The notes under the pieces are model-generated. The model ran no database searches. It was given only the letters and a program-made list of their open reading frames with translations, and was not told where the DNA came from. A DNA stretch of 64,000 nt from Bradyrhizobium sp. Rc3b (lineage in GTDB: Bacteria; Pseudomonadota; Alphaproteobacteria; Rhizobiales; Xanthobacteraceae), in contig NZ_FOUS01000010.1 of the NCBI RefSeq assembly GCF_900114915.1, positions 310,001 through 374,000 on the forward strand, given 5' to 3'. This document shows, piece after piece, positions 60,771 through 64,000 of this stretch. The position numbers were made by a program, and so were the translations under genes. The stretch's first letter is position 1. Every line of letters begins with the position of its first letter.

Positions 60771-61733
60771 CTAGCCGAGTCCGCTACGTGGATTGTAGGG
60801 GTGTTGGTCCCGCCACTTCTCCATCAATGCTTCAAGCTCGGCGTCGTTCCCGTCCGGTAGCATAATCCTGATCGTGACGAAGAGATCCCCGGTTCCGCCA
60901 GATTTCGGCAACCCCTTACCTTTGAGGCGGAAGGTCCGGCCGCTGGAAGTGTTTTTTGGAACCGAAAGCTCCACGGCATTGCCGGGGGTGGGCACGCGCA
61001 CCTTGGCCCCGAGCACGGCCTCGTAGAGCGTCACTGGCAGATCAATCCGCAAGTCGGCGCCCTCGACCTTGAAGTGGGCGTGCGGCGCGATGCTGATGGT
61101 GATCAGGAGATCGCCGGGCGGATGGCCCTGCGCGGACTCGCCCTGCCCCCGGAGCCGGATCTGCTGGCCCTCGGTGACGCCGGCCGGAATCTTGACGTTG
61201 AGCTCCTTGCCGGTCGGCAGTCGGACGCGCTTCTCGCCGCCCTTGACCGCCTCTTCCAGCGAGACGGACATGGCGACATTCACGTCGAGATCGAGCCCGA
61301 CGCCGCCGGTGTCGAATTCGAACTGCCCGGCGCCGCCGGCCCCAGGCCGGGCGCCACGCATCCCGCCACCGAACATGCTGTTGAGGATATCCTCGAACGC
61401 GCCGCCGCCCTGGCCGGGACCGCCGCCGGAGCGGAACGTATAGCTTTCGAAGCCGCCGGGGCCGGCGCGGCCGCGCGGCCCGCCACCGCCCGGAAAGCCC
61501 TGGAAGCGTGGCTTGCCGTCGGCGTCGATCTCGCCGCGGTCGAACTGCTTGCGCTTGTCCTCGTCGCCGATGATCTCGTTCGCCGAGTTGATCTCGGAGA
61601 AGCGCTCGGCGGCTTTCGGGTCGTCCTTGTTGCTGTCGGGATGATGCTTCTTGGCAAGCTTGCGATAGGCGCTCTTGATCGCGGCAGCGCTGGCGCTCCG
61701 CGGCACCCCCAAGACCTCATAGGGGTCGCGCAT
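60771..61733 (-). CDS. DnaJ C-terminal domain protein (CbpA-like co-chaperone)
   Basis: A 320-residue J-domain protein. The J-domain covers residues 1-70 (DPYEVLGVPRSASAAAIKSAYRKLAKKHHPDSNKDDPKAAERFSEIN), with the HPD motif intact. A Gly/Phe-rich region follows (about 80-140), then a C-terminal substrate-binding domain (RVRLPTGKELNVKIPAGVTEGQQIRLRGQGE). No zinc-finger Cys repeats, so it is a CbpA-type rather than true DnaJ. Confidence 0.93.
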   Translation of the reverse strand: MRDPYEVLGVPRSASAAAIKSAYRKLAKKHHPDSNKDDPKAAERFSEINSANEIIGDEDKRKQFDRGEIDADGKPRFQGFPGGGGPRGRAGPGGFESYTFRSGGGPGQGGGAFEDILNSMFGGGMRGARPGAGGAGQFEFDTGGVGLDLDVNVAMSVSLEEAVKGGEKRVRLPTGKELNVKIPAGVTEGQQIRLRGQGESAQGHPPGDLLITISIAPHAHFKVEGADLRIDLPVTLYEAVLGAKVRVPTPGNAVELSVPKNTSSGRTFRLKGKGLPKSGGTGDLFVTIRIMLPDGNDAELEALMEKWRDQHPYNPRSGLG

Positions 61734-61842
61734 CCGTCACGTCTCCTTCAAGAAATCGAATTGTTCAAAGGGCTCCCCGCCCCACCAGGGATTCATGTGG
61801 GAAGAGAGTGGCATTTTTGCAACTAGGGGCGCGCGCCGAATC

Positions 61843-62250
61843 CTAGCTCCGCCACGGCTTTAGCGTATGAATCTCCCAACGGCCACGGGTGCTTTGGCAG
61901 CCGGCGCCCTGGAGCCAGCTTTCGGTCGCCCCGTTGACGTAGCTCGCCAGGAAATCGCGGCATCTGCGGCCGTCCTCGGCGGCATAGGACTGCGCGATCG
62001 GCGTCACCGAGCCGCGCGCACCGGTCTCCGGATTCTCCCAATGCTGGCTGGAATCCCTGTCGCCCTTGCTGAGGACGTCGGAGGCGGCGTTGCGGGCGAA
62101 GGCGAGATCGGTCTCGGTGGGCGGGGCGTCCTTCGCCGGCCGCGCGATCGAACCGGTGAGGTCACTGTCATCGGCCTTGGCGTAGGCACTCTTGTCATTG
62201 CGGGAAAAGCTGCATCCTCCGGCACCGAGCCCGATGACAATGATCGTCAT
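61843..62250 (-). CDS. Surface-antigen-like lipoprotein
   Basis: A 135-residue exported protein resembling the RT0821/Lpp0805 surface-antigen group. A lipobox-like GAGGC lies near the N-terminus (about residues 9-13), and the body WENPETGARGSVTPIAQSYAAEDGRRCRDFLASYVNG is typical. With the ATG at 62250 the signal is very short; a longer start such as TTG at 62322 would add a better n-region. The start is therefore uncertain. Confidence 0.75.
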   Translation of the reverse strand: MTIIVIGLGAGGCSFSRNDKSAYAKADDSDLTGSIARPAKDAPPTETDLAFARNAASDVLSKGDRDSSQHWENPETGARGSVTPIAQSYAAEDGRRCRDFLASYVNGATESWLQGAGCQSTRGRWEIHTLKPWRS

Positions 62251-62363
62251 GACAACGCCGGACGGCCGGATCGCCGATAGGCCAACGCGTCCCCATGCCC
62301 TATATAGGGCGGTAGCGGACAACAACGCGTTTTGGGCCGCGGGACGCAACTCGGACTCCAGAC

Positions 62364-63005
62364 ATGACCGACACGACCTCGATGAAACACCAGACACCCT
62401 TAACATCCGGTGATTTCACCGCCGCCGACGAGCCATTTGCGCTGTTCGAGGCCTGGCTGAACGAGGCTATCAAGAGCGAGCCGAACGATCCGAACGCCAT
62501 GGCGCTCGCAACCGTCGACCCCGACGGGCTGCCCGACGTGCGCATGGTGCTGATGAAAGGCTTCGATACCGAGGGTTTTGTCTTCTACAGCCACATCGCC
62601 AGCCAGAAGGGCCGCGAACTCGCCGCAAATCCTAAGGCAGCGTTACTTTTTCACTGGAAGTCGCTGCGCCGTCAGGTCCGCATCCGCGGCAACGTGACGC
62701 CGGTGACCGAGGCCGAGGCCGACGCCTATTTCGCCACCCGACCCAAGCAGGCCCAGATCGGCGCCTGGGCGAGCAAGCAGTCGCAAGAGCTGGAGAGCCG
62801 CTTCGCTTTCGAACAGGCCATCGCGAAAGTCGCGGCCAGATACGTCATCGGCGAAGTGCCGCGGCCGCCGGGCTGGAGCGGCTGGCGCATCACGCCCTCA
62901 CGCATCGAGTTCTGGCACGACCGCCCGTTCCGCTTGCACGACCGCATCGAATTTCGCCGTGACGCGGCCGGCCAGAAGTGGTCCAAGACGCGGATGTATC
63001 CCTAA
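62364..63005 (+). CDS. pdxH: Pyridoxamine 5'-phosphate oxidase
   Basis: A 213-residue FMN enzyme that makes pyridoxal 5'-phosphate. Segments MALATVDPDGLPDVRMVLMKGFDTEGFVFYSH, KAALLFHWKSLRRQVRIRG, QAQIGAWASKQSQ and the C-terminal WSGWRITPSRIEFWHDRPFRLHDR are the full family signature. Divergent from the lipoprotein gene. Confidence 0.95.
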   Translation: MTDTTSMKHQTPLTSGDFTAADEPFALFEAWLNEAIKSEPNDPNAMALATVDPDGLPDVRMVLMKGFDTEGFVFYSHIASQKGRELAANPKAALLFHWKSLRRQVRIRGNVTPVTEAEADAYFATRPKQAQIGAWASKQSQELESRFAFEQAIAKVAARYVIGEVPRPPGWSGWRITPSRIEFWHDRPFRLHDRIEFRRDAAGQKWSKTRMYP

Positions 63006-63025
63006 GCTTTAGGCCGACCTGAAAG

Positions 63026-63784
63026 ATGTCCATGCCGCATTCGTCCAATGCGCCGCGCCGTACACTGCTCCTGACCGGAGCCAGCCGCGGCATCGGCCAC
63101 GCCACCGTGATCCGCTTCTCCTCGGCGGGCTGGCGCGTCATCACCTGCTCGCGGCATCCGTTTCCGGAGGACTGTCCGTGGGACGCGGGGCCCGAGGACC
63201 ACATCCAGGTCGACCTCGGCAATCCCGAGGACACCGCGCGCGCGATCAGCGAGATCCGCAGCCGGCTGGAGGGTGGCACGCTGCATGCGCTGGTCAACAA
63301 CGCCGCGATCTCGCCGAAGGGCGCGGGCGGCTCCAGGCTCGGCTCGGTCGACACCGATCTCGACACCTGGACGCACGTCTTCCACGTCAACTTCTTCGCG
63401 CCGATCATGATTGCGCGCGGGCTGATCGAGGAATTGAAGGCGGCCAAGGGCTCGGTCGTGAACGTCACCTCGATCGCGGGCTCGCGCGTGCACCCCTTCG
63501 CGGGCGCCGCCTACGCGACGTCGAAGGCCGCGCTCGCGGCGCTGACGCGCGAGATGGCCTCCGATTTCGGCCGCGTCGGCGTGCGCGTCAACGCGATCGC
63601 TCCGGGCGAGATCGATACCTCGATCCTGTCGCCGGGCACCGAGAAGATCGTCGAACAGCAGATTCCGATGCACCGGCTCGGCACGCCCGACGAGGTCGCC
63701 AAGATCATCTACGTGCTGTGCACGGACACCTCGTCCTATGTCAACGGCGCCGAGATCCACATCAACGGCGGCCAGCACGTGTAG
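63026..63784 (+). CDS. Short-chain dehydrogenase/reductase family oxidoreductase
   Basis: A 252-residue classical SDR with the nucleotide motif TGASRGIGHATV, ALVNNAAISPK, the catalytic Ser in VTSIAGSRVHPFAGAAYATSKAAL with Tyr-x3-Lys, and NAIAPGEIDTSI. It starts 20 bases after pdxH and may share its transcript. The substrate is unknown. Confidence 0.9.
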   Translation: MSMPHSSNAPRRTLLLTGASRGIGHATVIRFSSAGWRVITCSRHPFPEDCPWDAGPEDHIQVDLGNPEDTARAISEIRSRLEGGTLHALVNNAAISPKGAGGSRLGSVDTDLDTWTHVFHVNFFAPIMIARGLIEELKAAKGSVVNVTSIAGSRVHPFAGAAYATSKAALAALTREMASDFGRVGVRVNAIAPGEIDTSILSPGTEKIVEQQIPMHRLGTPDEVAKIIYVLCTDTSSYVNGAEIHINGGQHV

Positions 63785-63796
63785 TCCGTTCGCGTC

Positions 63797-64000
63797 ATTG
63801 CAGTGACGGAGCAAGGGCGACAACCTCGCTCTCTCGTGTCCCGGACGCGTTGCGGCACGCAGTGACGCTGCACTGCGTCTGGGGCACGAGAGCGGATTGT
63901 GGCGCATGTTGTCTCCACATGTCATTGCGATGCTCCAGTGCATATCCCAGCGGCAGTGCCGTAGGGTGGGCAAAGGCGCATAGCGCCGTGCCCACGATCT
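63797..64000. repeat. Intergenic palindromic sequences at window end
   Basis: A hairpin-rich element (CTCTCGTGTCCCGGACGCG with inverse-like CTGGGGCACGAGAG, about 63830-63893) is followed by the start of another repeat at 63961 (GTAGGGTGGGCAAAGGCGCA then CCGTGCCCACGA) that matches the arm of 31398-31486. The second copy is cut by the window edge. Confidence 0.65.

Overview
This is an ordinary chromosomal stretch of a high-GC alphaproteobacterium, most likely Bradyrhizobium or a close relative. The reasons are: a ROSE-type RNA thermometer upstream of a small heat-shock gene, the xseB-dxs-tlyA neighbourhood, the dense set of CoA-transferase and ABC-importer catabolic operons, and short intergenic palindromic repeats of the rhizobial kind. 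All calls come from reading the sequence; no database search was run. I see no phage, insertion sequence, integrase, CRISPR array or rRNA. There is one tRNA (Gln, TTG).

Left part (1-17.3 kb): M20 peptidases, an enolase-superfamily enzyme, a DUF72 protein and a class III CoA-transferase. A metal-handling group follows (6.7-10 kb): a secreted small protein, a P1B-type ATPase carrying a C-terminal hemerythrin domain, and a Met/His-rich EF-hand protein. Next is an aromatic-hydroxylase operon (flavin monooxygenase, DUF2783, VOC protein) divergent from a MarR regulator. Then come a degenerate metallo-beta-lactamase-fold protein and a DsbA-like protein divergent from a LysR regulator. The part ends with a heat-shock locus: two overlapping paralogous small proteins divergent from a ROSE-controlled Hsp20 and an unknown companion.

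Middle part (17.5-45.9 kb): a minus-strand cluster of AroQ, an amino-acid-type ABC importer, two different AroE paralogues, a CoA-transferase, a MaoC hydratase, a VOC protein and a PanE-like reductase, with a divergent LysR gene. It looks like a pathway for a shikimate/quinate-like or related acid (inference). After tRNA-Gln come an acyl-CoA dehydrogenase, an MFS carrier, an enoyl-CoA hydratase, a 5'-nucleotidase and a deacetylase-fold enzyme. The housekeeping run xseB, dxs, a deoxyribosyltransferase, tlyA and a TrmA-family methylase follows. A second catabolic operon (NitT/TauT-type ABC importer, CoA-transferase, HMG-CoA-lyase-like enzyme) is divergent from a GntR/FCD regulator with two winged-helix modules.

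Right part (45.9-64 kb): a Tat-exported nitroreductase-like protein, several unknown proteins and a DUF1194 protein. The clearest regulated unit is a fluoride-resistance operon: fluoride riboswitch, intrinsic terminator, MFS carrier, two CrcB subunits and DUF190. It is followed by a ClpS-like adaptor with an altered specificity pocket, a class III nucleotide cyclase, AroC, a histidine phosphatase, FabI, an ECF sigma/anti-sigma pair, a DnaJ-like chaperone, a surface-antigen-like lipoprotein, PdxH and an SDR enzyme.
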